A stretch of 64,000 nt of DNA from Vespa crabro (Eukaryota > Arthropoda > Insecta > Hymenoptera > Vespidae), in NCBI RefSeq assembly GCF_910589235.1, contig NC_060964.1, positions 5,370,492 to 5,434,491 on the forward strand, given 5' to 3'. How positions within the stretch are numbered: the first letter of the stretch is position 1; each line of letters opens with the position of its first letter. Positions 46,227 through 57,752 of this stretch are shown piece after piece. The notes under the pieces were generated by a model. The model saw only the letters and a program-made list of their open reading frames with translations. It searched no databases and was not told where the DNA came from. A program made the translations under genes and the position numbers.

Positions 46227-46625
46227 TATTTGTATCCATTATCTCAATTATCCGATCGTAGCGTTCGCTTTTTTGCAGACCCTTTAACGTGAAAAGCCTT
46301 TTTCGTGAAAACGTGCTGGAAACGGGAAGGAAGTCGTTGAGCATTAGCGAGATCCCGGCAAACATGTTACCGTGACAGCGAGAAAAATAAAGCGAACGGA
46401 ATAAGATAGTCCACGGAACGAGCTACCCCTTTCCCTTTTCCTTTCTCAATCCCACCATCACCACCACCACCCCCAACCTTCCTCCTTCTTGCACGCTAAT
46501 ACCCCTAATTTCTCTAATAAATTTTCCACCGCAAAAATCTCCAGCCGGATTGCAAAGGTATTAACTTTTCCATGTCTCTAAAATCCTCTTCTTCCTCTAA
46601 CCACTCCAACCGTTTGTGAAACCCC

Positions 46626-46628
<3 letters not shown>

Positions 46629-46665
<37 letters not shown>

Positions 46666-46813
46666 TAGCATTCTCGTTCTCGTTGCGTTCGTCCACTTGG
46701 AGAGCGCCGTGAGAGAAAAGCTGGAAAAGCTCCTCGGTATGGGGCTGAAACACCGGTGGGATTGTCGCGTACCGGCGAATCCTACAGCACACATGTTTCA
46801 TAGTTGTACATAG
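46629..46813 (+). other. CT array ending in an acceptor-like site plus coding-like frame (unconfirmed)
   Basis: A CT array (46,629-46,660) ends TTTTATAG (AG at 46,667-46,668), acting like a long pyrimidine tract. From 46,669 a frame with a one-base lead gives 47 residues (ILVLVAFVHLESAVREKLEK, then LLGMGLKHRWDCRVP) to a TAG at 46,811-46,813. Internal donor-like sites are GCCGTGAGA and CTCGGTATGG. The opposite strand is also open here, which weakens the case. No family is recognised. Confidence 0.15.
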
Positions 46814-46985
46814 GTGGGTAGGGGTGCATTTTAAAAATAAAAACGAACAGCTGTCGTGCGCTTTAAGACACACGGCGTACGCGTACGCTCAAGTAGGAAA
46901 TAAGAAGTAAAACAATAATTTTCTACGTACGGATATCTTCTCGGAAAAGTTCTCATTAATTATGCTCTCAGTTACTATTACGTTT

Positions 46986-47042
46986 TCTTTTTCTCTTTCT
47001 ATCTCTCTCTCTCTTTCTCTTTCTCTCTCTATCTATCTTTTT
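46986..47042. repeat. T/C microsatellite
   Basis: CT and TTTC units. Confidence 0.85.
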
Positions 47043-47137
47043 TCACCAATATATAATATTCCTTGTGTGAAAATAAGATATAAAAAACCGACGGTAACGA
47101 TGATAATGGAATTTAGGATAAATGAAAAGATTTGATC

Positions 47138-47139
47138 AA

Positions 47140-47172
<33 letters not shown>

Positions 47173-47234
47173 AAAGGGAAAGAAAGAAAAGAAAAAAATA
47201 GAAAGAAAAAATGGAGGAAGGAAAGAGAAAGAGG
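47138..47234. repeat. A/G polypurine tract
   Basis: Poly-A, then AAAG and GGAA units. Confidence 0.9.
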
Positions 47235-47893
47235 TCGTGACTTTTTTAGAAACAAAATTTTTAATTTAACCCGACTCTGAGAAGAGGGTCAATGGAATTG
47301 GTAAATTTGGAAAGGAAATAAAGAGAAAGGAAGAAGGAAAAGATGAGAAAGAATTTGTCGAGCGACTCGAGAACACGAGAGTAGAACGCGAGATAGCGGT
47401 ACTTGAAGCTGGTTCTTCGGTCAAACTTTTTTCGATGACTTTCCTAAATGAATTTTCTTTCGTGAGGTTGGTCCAACGTCGACGAGCTCGTCAGTGAACG
47501 AGTGAGAGATATATATGCATTGCGGAATATAAGAGATACGTGTTCTCATGAAACCAAGCTAGTCATTTCCACGGTGATAACGTCTCGTATTACCGAGTGA
47601 GATAAGAAACGTCGTTTTCTCGAGACAATAAGCGTATCATTGTCCGGCACATAAGAAAACGAGACAAGCACAAATGTATTCGGTTAACGTTCTCCGTTTT
47701 ATATATTCTTACCTATGGACGTAACTATACAAAGAACAATTTCGAGAAAATTGCATGCCGTGCGAAAGAAAGGGAAACGATAAACGAAATGTTTCGTTTG
47801 AAAGAGTCGGCCATTAGGATAATTAGGAATCGACCAAACGTCATTCTATCGTTGTAAATGAATAAAATTCATTCTCTTTTGATTCAACGTTAT

Positions 47894-47945
47894 TTCTTTT
47901 CTTTTCTTTTCTTTCCTTTTTCTTTTTCTTTTTCCTTTTTTTTTC
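47894..47945. repeat. (TTTTC)n / T-rich tract
   Basis: TTTTC pentamers, then TTTTTC units. Confidence 0.85.
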
Positions 47946-48265
47946 CATTCTCTCTTAATCTTTCTATCGTCGTTACTTCTTGGTCATCGTCAACGTCTTG
48001 GTCATCAGGATGATACGTACGGACAAAACGTACGATCGTCTCCGAGGTCTCAGTGCCGTCGACCTCGACCGGTTCGAAGAGATACGCAAAGAGTTTATTT
48101 TACAATTACGATGAGCGCCATAAATAAAGCTGCTGGAGAATGCATACCAAGACGCGTCTCTTCTCCTCTATCACATGCATACGTGCAATCCACATGTATT
48201 CACGTGCGTTCTTACGCACAACTACGTAATACGTATATATATTCACTGGTTTGTTCTATGTAGTA

Positions 48266-48366
48266 CGTACATACATAGATGCATATATATATATATATAC
48301 ATGTGGATATATATATATGTATATATACATCTATATATACATTGTACATACATATGTATATACATT
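48266..48366. repeat. (TA)n / TACA repeat cluster
   Basis: Several TA arrays joined by TACATA and TGTA words. Tyr/Ile frames arise from it on both strands. Confidence 0.9.
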
Positions 48367-48668
48367 GACGTCTAGGATGCGCACAGGTACGTCTGCTAAA
48401 GGATATAAGTACTCCTCGCGCGTGCAACTCGAAATAGCAGGATAGTATTCATGGCCATCCTTCACGATCTTGTCGGACGATTTCTCATTAGATTTTTGAC
48501 CGTCCTCCCGCGGGATTAATTCGTGCGACGTGGAGGGAAATTTATGGACGTCCTCGAGACGAAAGAAATCGTACTCTTTACTTGCGCAGAGATGGACGCG
48601 GATACTCGTTTGTAATCGCTACGGGTGTTCGATTATACCGGGTCGATTCGTTTACGAAGCACTTTTTT

Positions 48669-48750
48669 CTATCTATCTATCTATCTTTCTCACTCACCCC
48701 CTTTCTCTCTCTCTCTCTCTCTCTCACTCTCTCTCTCACTCTCTCTCTTT
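48669..48750. repeat. (TATC)n and (CT)n
   Basis: Five TATC units, then CT with CTCACT interruptions. Confidence 0.9.
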
Positions 48751-49301
48751 CTTTTACCTTTATTTTATCCTTCCACCTTGCCGTGTGAATTTTTACGAAA
48801 TTCCTTCTCTATTTTTCTATTTCGATTTGGAGAAAGAAATGGGATGGGCTCATAGAACAATGGCCGATTGCATTGCTGCTTCGCTCGATCGAAGACAATG
48901 TCGGCGAATCGTTTGAAAAGGTGTCGATGCATTTGTAGCCGTGTCCTTGCTCACTAGTTTCGTACAATACGATAGGACACGCTCAAAGCCAATACTTTAG
49001 TTCCAAGGATACAAAGGACACGCACAATACGGAACCTGTCGGTTTCGTAGTGCAAGAGTGTGAGATTACGAGAGAGAGAAAGAGAGAGAAAAGAGTCGGT
49101 GGAAACGTACGTCCTCCAGAGAAAACAGGGTTGAGTTGCATTGTGTACTCTCTCAGGGGGTTTTCGAGGGTGATGCGAAAGCCAGAGCGAAAGCAAGCAA
49201 GGGTTGTGCGTAACACTAGTCAAAGGCTGTCAACCGAAGCAAGTGTTACCACCTGTCATTGCCAGGTATTTCGTAGTATCCCACATTAAAACGAAGTTCA
49301 T

Positions 49302-49378
49302 CTTTTCTCTCTTTCTCTCTCTTTCGGTCTCTTATTCGTTCTCTCTTTTTATTTCTCTCTTTCTCTTTCTCTCTTGTG
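49302..49378. repeat. T/C microsatellite
   Basis: CTTT and CT units. Confidence 0.85.
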
Positions 49379-49585
49379 CGCACATAGACACAAACATTCT
49401 CTCTAACATGCTCTCTCAACCCCTGAAGCAATCGTAGCCTTCGAACATCAGGTGCGTTCTCATGCTATAGCAAGCATCCGATTAATCCGAGGTGTCGCAG
49501 GAGACGTACATACCTCACGCGAGTATTGGCATCCTTGAATGTCGATCTCTATGAATTACTCGTTATCGTCACGTTCAGTTCGTCT

Positions 49586-49645
49586 CGATTCTTTCTCTTC
49601 CTCTTTCTCTCTCCCCCCTCTCTCTCTTTCTCTCTTTCTCTTTTA
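49586..49645. repeat. T/C microsatellite
   Basis: CTTT, CCCC and CT units. A T-rich tract follows at about 49,680-49,762. Confidence 0.85.
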
Positions 49646-50254
49646 ATTCGAATATTCGTTTATTCGTTGGAATTTGAATCTTTTTTTTCTCATCGTTGCC
49701 TCCTCTCAATGGTATTTTTTTTCCCCAAAAATCCTTTTTTTTTTTTTCTTTTTCCTTTTTTTCAAATGCCGAAAGGCGAGCGTGCGAGGTGTCATTAACC
49801 AAGAGGGCGCGTTTTTGTCGGAGTCCTGAATATTTCATCGGTTCGCGTGAACGCACGAACTGCCACGCGCTTCGATCGATGCGCGAGAATCCACAAAAAG
49901 TGGACACGGAAAGCGTGGCGCCGCGATAATTGCGTTCGCCGGCGCGCCCATCCGACAACTCCCTTCGACTTTGAGAGTAACCATAGGGATTCTGGGAAAA
50001 AGACAGAATATCAGGCTGGACGTTTCGTCTAACAATAAGAATGTCACTCTATGGTGGAAAAAGGAAAAAAAAAAAAGATAATGTTTTATCAAAATCGATT
50101 TAGGATTTGTTCATGTATCATTGTCTGATTGATGTCGATGTCTGGTCAATTAGAAAACGCAGTATCGAAATTGTCCATTCTGTCTGATCCAATACAACAC
50201 TGCCAGTTCCTCTTCTACCTTCTCTCCTCCTCCCAAAATTTCTACCCTGCAGTC

Positions 50255-50530
50255 TACGTTTCATTACAATGGAGGGCGACAGTAGGCTTTGTCGCTAATT
50301 AATTCGCAAATGCAATATTAATGGTAAGTAATCAGCCGAGCCGGAGTTGCGCGTCCGTGGAAATCACCTATTACAATTACTAATTACATGCCGCAGGAAC
50401 GGTAACGCGAGCCGGGTCACCGATCCGAACACACACGTACGCTTATTCGTCTATATATTGTAGAACGCTAACCAGAAATCGACCATGGGACAATCATACG
50501 GCCGAATAACATAACGGGAGATGAAGCTGG
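50255..50530. promoter_or_regulatory. candidate conserved non-coding element with clustered homeodomain-type cores
   Basis: Complex, repeat-free sequence with CTAATTAATTCG (50,295-50,306), ATGCAATATTAATG (50,310-50,323) and CAATTACTAATTACATG (50,374-50,390) within 100 bases, in a CpG-containing frame of reference. Such clusters of TAAT cores are typical of insect developmental enhancers. A donor-like ATGGTAAGTAAT at about 50,323 has no exon before it. No family can be assigned without alignment. Confidence 0.4.
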
Positions 50531-51120
50531 ATGAATTACTTCCACAAGTAATTAGCGGACTTCACATTGAACGCTTATCTTTCTCTTTCTCTCTTGAACT
50601 TATTCGAATCTCACGAATTCAAAGTAAATGAAAAGTAAAAGAGGAAAGTAAAAAGATAAAACAAAAAAATGGAAAAAATAAAATGTCGACGATTTCACGT
50701 TAACGATGCCAAGTAGAAAAAGCAAAAGGGGATTATGCGCGTTTAGTTTTCATCTTTTATCGACATTACGAAGAATAGAAGGCGACAACGAGAGTGATAA
50801 CGAGTCACTTCGTAAACGAACTTTCTTTTCGTTCTTCCGTCAAAAGGTCGGTCCGCCCTTCATCGGCACTAAAGCTCGCTAATTCCGTGATTATTTTAGC
50901 CACTGAGAGGATGAAGAGATGAGAGCCCAGATGGAAGCTCTTTCGTTATCAAAAAGCAACCCCACTTTTTCTTTTTTCTTTTTTTTTTTCAGAATTGGCT
51001 ATAATGGTAGTTGGTTTTTCAATCGTTTCAACGTTTGATGCTTTCGACAACGATGTCATAACATATATAGAGGGAAATGAAGGTAGACCACTCAGTGACA
51101 AATAGCTTTGGCTTATCCTC

Positions 51121-51123
<3 letters not shown>

Positions 51124-51200
<77 letters not shown>
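51124..51200. repeat. (CT)n microsatellite
   Basis: About 77 bases of uninterrupted CT, the longest pure CT run here. Confidence 0.95.
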
Positions 51201-51202
<2 letters not shown>

Positions 51203-51541
51203 CCTTTCTATCGATACGTTTGCAACACAAGGGGAAACGCTTTGAGAGTTTAACAGTTCGATAATATCCCTTCGTAACTCAAACATATTAGCTACCAGCC
51301 CTTATATATTACTAAACGCAAGTCCTTTGTGAGATTGGATATCCATTCGCTAATGAAGCATGCTGTAATACCTACTACATTTACAATAAGACGATATACG
51401 TAGACTCTTCTGATTTTACTCTTCAATCTAAATATCCCCCTTTGCAATGCAAATCTTTCGTCTGATCGTAATCAATTCTAGTAACATTCAATGAAAGGGA
51501 TATTCAACAAGAGAGACGATAAGATTCGAATTTTTAAAAAG

Positions 51542-51568
51542 AAAAAAAAAAAAAAAAAAAAAAAAAAA
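51542..51568. repeat. poly-A of 27
   Basis: Twenty-seven consecutive A. Confidence 0.9.
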
Positions 51569-51839
51569 GGAAACCTAGCCGAAAATTGTGAAAAGGGTTA
51601 GGAAGAGGAAGAGAAATAGAAGTAGAACGGTATTATTATTCACTGTACCAATAAAACCAGTAAACGCAATTATCTTTGCCGCCAACGATACTTTCACATT
51701 ACGGTCGCGCTATCGTCAGACAAATGAGATTTTAATTACTGTTACTAGGATGGTAAGGATATAACGAAGGTAACTGTACTTCGTAGTTCTGTTTTTACAA
51801 TATGAGACCACCACAGAGTTCCAGATGGTTGTTGCTTCT

Positions 51840-52130
51840 ATCTACTTGAAGATATTGTTCTATTTAGATTACGAACGAGGCAACATTTATTTGAAACAGA
51901 TTTACGAGCAACTGTTCCGTGATTCGAGGACGACGGTTTAGCTCGACAGTATGCGGCTTCGCGTCGTTTGGGGATAAATTAAAAAGCCCGCTGGCAACGC
52001 GTTATCGTTGTTCCTAATTGCAGGTGGATCCTGAGTGATCTCACTTTGTCACTCTCCGCCCTGACAAAAATAATTCGGGCTTCGTCTGCCGGCGGCAGCA
52101 GGATTTTGCATGTGAAATACAAGCGCTTCA
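51840..52130. promoter_or_regulatory. candidate conserved non-coding element
   Basis: Complex, repeat-free, CpG-containing sequence. TTCCTAATTGCAG at 52,011-52,023 resembles an acceptor, and the following bases are open in one frame (WILSDLTLSLSALTKIIRAS) into a TA array. No donor or family is recognised, so I favour non-coding conserved DNA over an exon. Confidence 0.28.
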
Positions 52131-52139
52131 GTTATATCT

Positions 52140-52262
52140 ATATACATACGTATATATATATATATATATTTTTTTTTTTCCACCATTTTATTCCTTCCTT
52201 TCTGGACTCTTTTATTCTCTTTTCTTTTTTTCTTTTTTTCTTTTTTCTTTTTTATTTATTTC
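52140..52262. repeat. (TA)n and T-rich tracts
   Basis: TA array at about 52,150-52,168, poly-T, then T/C-rich sequence to 52,262. Confidence 0.85.
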
Positions 52263-53167
52263 GTATTTCTCGCCACGTGTAAACCATTCGAATATTTTTT
52301 AACGACGACTTGTTTGCTTTGATTATTTTTTAACTTTTCACTCAGCTTTAATCGATCGATTAACAAAATTTCAATGAAAAAAGGTTCGTCGAATGAATCG
52401 AATCTATTCTCAATTGTCGTTATAATAATTGATTCATACTTCTTCAGTTTGAAATTCAAAAGAAACGTGATTTGATTATACGAAAGGATACACGTGTCCA
52501 CAATTATAAGATGATCCATTTAATCGTTCGTATCGGATATTTATATTATTATCAAGATATTGGAAAGACTAACTCAATATTGACGATAGTGTTGAATGAT
52601 CATCGTTGATAGACGTACGTACACGTGTATACGTATATATACATGGATCGTTAGAACGATCGAACGCGTACGAGATTCTCGAAAGTCGAGTTCGGTTTGA
52701 ACGCGCCGAAGATAAATCTCGTTTCTAGCGGTGCGATCGTTAATTACTCTCTCGCTTAGCCAAGGAAATCAGTTTGAGATAAATCATTATACGCGTCTCT
52801 TGGCGCTTCTCATTCTCCTCCTTCTTCGGCTCGTTTCTTACGCTTTGGCAGCGGCTAAGCTTCGAAGATTTACACGTATGCGCCGTATAACTCGGTGGAG
52901 GGCCGTTGCCCGCGCGAAGAACGTCTTCTATAAATTCTCCATTATCTTCGACTTTCCATAACCATAGATCGCGATACGTCGGCGTTAAATTAAAGGAGAA
53001 GGTTACGCTATCCCTTCCAACTCTTCTCTCTTCCTTCTTTCTCTTTTCTCCTTCAGTTGTGCTTGGAAAGTGCATTTAGATTAAGCCACGGATCTATTCG
53101 AATGCAATTCTCCCGTTAGAAAAATCGTTTTTTTACGAAAAAAACAAAGATCCATACACGTTCGACG

Positions 53168-53176
53168 CCTCTCTCG

Positions 53177-53223
<47 letters not shown>

Positions 53224-53274
53224 TCTCTATCTATCTCTTTTTCTCTCTGTATCTATCTCTACCTCTTTCTCTTT
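53168..53274. repeat. (CT)n / (TATC) microsatellite
   Basis: CT array with CTGT and TATC interruptions. Confidence 0.95.
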
Positions 53275-53428
53275 CGTCACGTTACCGGTGAGTACCGTTT
53301 GTACCAGGCGATCAAAAAAAATCCTCTATATCCTTTGAAAAGGATAGCACGTCACATGGAATACCAATATAACGCGTGCCGATATAAACTCGAAAAGTCC
53401 CCGTTACGGATTTTCATAGAGGAATTTG

Positions 53429-53495
53429 GTTTTTCCTTTTTCTTCCTTTTTTTTCTTTTTTCTTTTTTCTTTTTTCTTTTTTTTTTTCTCTCTTT
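53429..53495. repeat. T/C-rich tract
   Basis: TTTTTTC units. Confidence 0.85.
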
Positions 53496-53678
53496 CGAGG
53501 TCCAGCACTCTGGGAAAACTATCTCGAAAGCTGCTGGATGAACGAACCGGTGTCGCTCGCTCTCGTTGCACGAGCATCGGACGCCTGAATTAACGAGGCG
53601 CGCAGGTAACTGCGACTCGCCGCAAGCGACTCTATTACGAGTTACTGCGGTTCATGCGCGACTCCCGTTTCTGTATTT

Positions 53679-53800
53679 CTGTATGTACACATATATACAT
53701 ATGTTTGTATGTATGTTTGTATGTATGTATGTTTGATGTATATATGTTTGATGTATATATGCATGTATGCATGTATGCATGTATGTTTGTATGTCCTATG
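53679..53800. repeat. (TATG)n degenerate array
   Basis: TATG, TTTG and CATG variants in tandem over about 120 bases, including TGCATGTA units. Confidence 0.9.
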
Positions 53801-54034
53801 TAGCTACGATATATATGCCTCATATGTACACGAAAGAGACAGAACGGAATCCACTCTTTCTCGCGTGCAACACACTTTCACACGTGTGCGCTATAAGTTT
53901 TGGTACGAACGAGCTACGATTTTTGAATCATCGCCAAGTCCACATTCAACGGCAAAGAGAAAAAAGAGAAAAAAAAAAAATAAAGGAAAAATTATCGCGA
54001 TTAAGATTGATCGTCCTTTGTCGTGAAATAAGTT

Positions 54035-54038
54035 TTTC

Positions 54039-54076
<38 letters not shown>

Positions 54077-54089
54077 ATCTTTCTTTCTC
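54035..54089. repeat. (TTTC)n tetranucleotide repeat
   Basis: About 12 units. Confidence 0.95.
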
Positions 54090-54920
54090 TAAGTTTCGTG
54101 AAAGTCGGTATAAAGCGATATAAGAGAAGAACAAGGACAAACACCCTTGGAATCCTTTTTAAAAAAGCATTAAACATTGAAAAAGCATAAAGGAGTATTC
54201 GTTTCTTTATTACAAATGTCACTCTGAAAAATGGCGTTCTAACAATTTCACGCAATTCTCTCGTTAATGTGCTTCCAAGTGATGAATCCCGTACATATCT
54301 AACGACATTAATTATTATCATTTAGAGACTTGAAAGAGGAAAGACAAACGACACCTTTGAGTTTTCTAGAGTTCAAGAATAATCATTTGTTTTTCCGTTT
54401 ATTCGAACGCTCCGTCTCTCTTAGTAAGATGAACGAAAAGAAGAAGTCAAGTAAGAACAAGAGAAGAGAAGAAAGTGGAAGGAGAAAGAGAGGCAACGTA
54501 GCGATGAAAAGAACCGAAGGAAAGGGAAAAGGATGATTGCTTTTCCGGTTGAAGCGGAACGGAAGAAAAATGCGGAAATAAAGAAGCTTTGTGCTTTCGC
54601 AACAGTTTGAGCTCCAAGAACGGCGAACAACAGCGGGGCGACTATCTCCTTCCTCGTACTTTCTTTTTTTCGTGCAAGAATCAACCCTCCATAGCTTCCT
54701 TGGCACTCTTTTCCCTTACCTACCCGTTTCTCCTTTCATGAAAATAACCGCGAGCGTCTTAGAGGTATCCTTAGTCTTTTGATTCCTCGATCTTACGTAA
54801 GGGACGATGATAAAATTATAAGGGAAGAAGGAAGGATATTTTCTAAAGTTAGCACCGCATATTTCAGCAACGCATCGTTATGAATATTGAAAGAAAAACT
54901 GTGCTCGTTAAGGACGATAG

Positions 54921-54943
54921 TTCTTTTTTTTTTTTTTTTTTTC
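54921..54943. repeat. poly-T
   Basis: About 23 T, ending CCTTCATTC. Confidence 0.9.
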
Positions 54944-55640
54944 CTTCATTCTTGATAAGCGAACAACTTTTGTTCACCGCGGACACGTCCACAGGCATGA
55001 ATAATGGATATCCGCTAGAAACATTTAGCTTGATTTTCAATCCTACCCTCCTCTCCATATGTCTCGCGAACAACTAAGGTGAGAAATCAGGATAAAACAT
55101 AATAGAAATCGTGAATCATTGGGAACACTACGAAGCGGATACTTCGTTAGATCATTCATCATACTTCCAAATTACGATTGTATCTCACGATCCTTATGAG
55201 AAAAAATAACGATGTTATAATAATAATAATAAACGTGTAGGTATGTAAGTACATAGGTATGCATGTTGGTCAGATACATCGGAAGACTGCGAAGAGTGGT
55301 GCGTTTTAAACGATCGCGAAGAGTACGAGGAAATATCGAAAAGCGATAACGACTCCCTTCTACTCTGACTCTATACCACCTCAACCCTCTTTTCCACCGC
55401 CAATCGATACTATTACGGAAAGTACATACGGCCCGGGACCCCAAGCGAATTTCGTATTCCACTGGATACGCGGTTTATCGGAAATCGAACTTTTACACGA
55501 ATTCAATGTATACGCGATTTTTATAGCACCGAACGATTTACGCCGAACGATCTGGCCTAGACTAAACACAATCCACTTTAATGCAATGTCCGCCGTTTGG
55601 AGTGCGCGCGTTAAACATTCAAGATGTGTCCTTTCCTACA

Positions 55641-55979
55641 GGAAGAATCGATACAAGTATATGTACACACATACACACACGCATATATATATATATACAT
55701 ATATGTATATATATATATATTGCTGGCATGACGAACCACGCGATGTTTGAAGTTAATTTAGGGTCAGGAACGATGGGCACGATCAAAAATCTCTCGGCTT
55801 ACACCACGACGAACACCACGATCAGAGGGGAACGCAGTATTGAGAGCGATGGTGGTTTGTTTCATGTGGATACCGTGGATAGTGACGGATACAACTACGA
55901 CGAGATATATACTTCCACCTATCAACCTATACGAAAACACAAACGTATATCATGTGTATGTGGCAATTCATGCATGTAG
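55641..55979 (+). other. coding-like open frame after a good acceptor-like site (unconfirmed)
   Basis: TGTGTCCTTTCCTACAG (AG just before 55,641) is a strong acceptor match with an upstream TTAAAC branch-like word. After about 85 bases with CA/TA repeats, ATG at 55,728 opens 83 codons to TAG at 55,977-55,979, immediately before GTAATATG. The peptide starts MTNHAMFEVNLGSGTMG and later has VDTVDSDGYNYDEIYTS. It is acidic and hydroxylic, of ordinary composition, with no low complexity. No family is recognised. A TA microsatellite inside the putative 5' part argues against coding unless that part is untranslated. Confidence 0.2.
55663..55720. repeat. (CA)n / (TA)n microsatellite
   Basis: ACACACAT units, then TA arrays. 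Confidence 0.9.
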
Positions 55980-55988
55980 GTAATATGC

Positions 55989-56008
55989 GTATACATATAT
56001 ATATATAC

Positions 56009-56050
<42 letters not shown>
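55989..56050. repeat. (TA)n array
   Basis: TA arrays joined by ACGT. Confidence 0.95.
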
Positions 56051-56053
<3 letters not shown>

Positions 56054-57037
56054 GGTATCTACAGGTACTACGAGTTTTCCCATCTCCTAGTTTCGCCATG
56101 CGCATCATACCGAACAAGCGTTTTCACGTCGCTTTCGTTCGAACCATTTTAATAAAAGGTCCTTTGATAGGACGCGCAACAGCCTCTACGATAATGAAGC
56201 ACGATCGACGGATTAGGTGCAAACCACGTAAACGAACCGTTCCATTAACGCTATACACTTTGCACGATCAACGATTTCACACAGAGCAACCTGTCGAACG
56301 TCGACGTTGATCGACTCGACAAGGTCGAGTCGACGAGAACTTGATAAATTTCTTGATCGACTAGCTAATGAACGAACTTCGAAATAGTTTTAGAATTTTA
56401 TTTATCGTTATCATAATTAATGTTTTAATTTATTTCATTATTAATAAAATAATACTTTTAACGTTTGAAATATATCAATAATTATCTTTCATTACACTTT
56501 TATCTTTTTCCTTTTTCTTTTTCTTTCTTATTTTTTAAATTACCTTACGTATGATACAATTTGCAAAGAAAATATTTGATCGATCAAAACTTTCGTAACT
56601 TCTTTAACTTAATATCCTTTTTATCATCGTTCTCCTTTGGTTTTCCTTTTCCGAAGAAAAATCAAAATTTCTATCGTAAAATTCGCTCGTCTTTGCTTCA
56701 CCATTGACACAACTTGAATAAAATTCCCACAGTCTCATTATATCTTCTATAGTATAACTTTCAAAGTTACATATCCGTACAAATGATTCGACCGAGTTTT
56801 TCGTCTTTCCTTCGAGTTTTCATCCTTTAGACTTCCGAATACGATAAAAGTTGATTCTACGTCTAGTACTATACGAAGATATCTCAAAACAATATATTTT
56901 CTCATAGAAAATCGACCTCTACGATGGGATTTGAAATTATTACGTAAGGGAGAAAAATTCTTGGCGTATGGAATGTGTAAATTTGCAAGGCGCATCGACA
57001 TAATTACATTCGTTTTCTTCGTTCTATGGAAAGCCGA

Positions 57038-57048
57038 TAGAGAGAGAT

Positions 57049-57083
<35 letters not shown>
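57038..57083. repeat. (GA)n microsatellite
   Basis: GA array with GATA interruptions at the 5' end. Confidence 0.95.
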
Positions 57084-57246
57084 TCTCCAATATATTGGCA
57101 AGTCACGTTAAAATTTAGGATTAGAACCGGCGAGAAAAATGTTAAGAAGCTTGGGTTAAAAGGGACGAAGCCGCGCTTCGATACTCGAGAGAAACACGCG
57201 GGGCTGATTAAAGAGCGTGCATTACGACGAAGGAAGCAGGAGATAA

Positions 57247-57262
57247 ATACAGGTACCTGTAT
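57247..57262. repeat. 16-bp perfect palindrome
   Basis: ATACAGGTACCTGTAT is its own reverse complement and holds CAGGTAC on both strands. Confidence 0.85.
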
Positions 57263-57404
57263 CGTTTGTTCCTAGTATGGCGAAGCGATAGTCGAACAGC
57301 CATTCGTAGTTCGCCGCGAGTTTATTCGTACGTCGAAGTCGTTAAGTGCACTTCGAGGCAGATAATTGCATGGTGCTACGCATAAATTTTGCGAGAGAAT
57401 AGTC

Positions 57405-57451
57405 TATCTCTCTTTCTTTCTCTATCTCTCTGTCTCTCTCTCTCTCTCTCA

Positions 57452-57496
<45 letters not shown>
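57405..57496. repeat. (CT)n microsatellite
   Basis: CT arrays with TTT, CTGT and CTCACT interruptions. Confidence 0.95.
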
Positions 57497-57752
57497 CTTA
57501 CGTTTCTCAAAGCATATTCAGCGGTCACTTCGAACGAAGATGCGTCTCGCGTCTCGCCGTACGACGGTCGATACTTTCTCTCACGATATAGCTGAGAGCA
57601 TAATATAATATCAGATGCCTTCCAATCATTTCTTCCGACTTTTCTAACTCGGTTCGTTTGTGGATCGAATCGAAGTATCGTGAATTACACGATCGAATAA
57701 AACGAAAAATGAGAAATGTAACGTCGTAAATGATACGCACTCTGTAATCTGA

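Larger units (their letters stand above)
43300..52600. other. gene-less stretch
   Basis: No confident gene. Complex islands are at 45,200-45,480, 46,260-46,450, 47,340-47,880, 48,000-48,250, 48,430-48,660, 48,820-49,060, 49,790-50,040, 50,100-50,560 and 51,600-52,130. The AT-rich stretch 44,880-45,060 holds nothing identifiable. Confidence 0.5.

Noticed and set aside
46514..46873. 119-codon minus frame opposite the 46.7 kb candidate.
   Set aside because: It contains an Arg-Glu repeat and has no start or splice support. It mainly shows that the region is stop-poor on both strands.
11550..52030. Shared word GCAGGTGGATCCT at 11,555 and 52,021.
   Set aside because: In 64 kb, tens of chance 13-base matches are expected, so it is not evidence of a repeated exon or element.
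54864..55090. + donor-like ACTAAGGTGAGA near 55,079 after a 65-codon frame.
   Set aside because: The frame hits a stop (TAA) inside the donor exon end and starts with poly-Phe from a T tract, so no consistent exon can be drawn.
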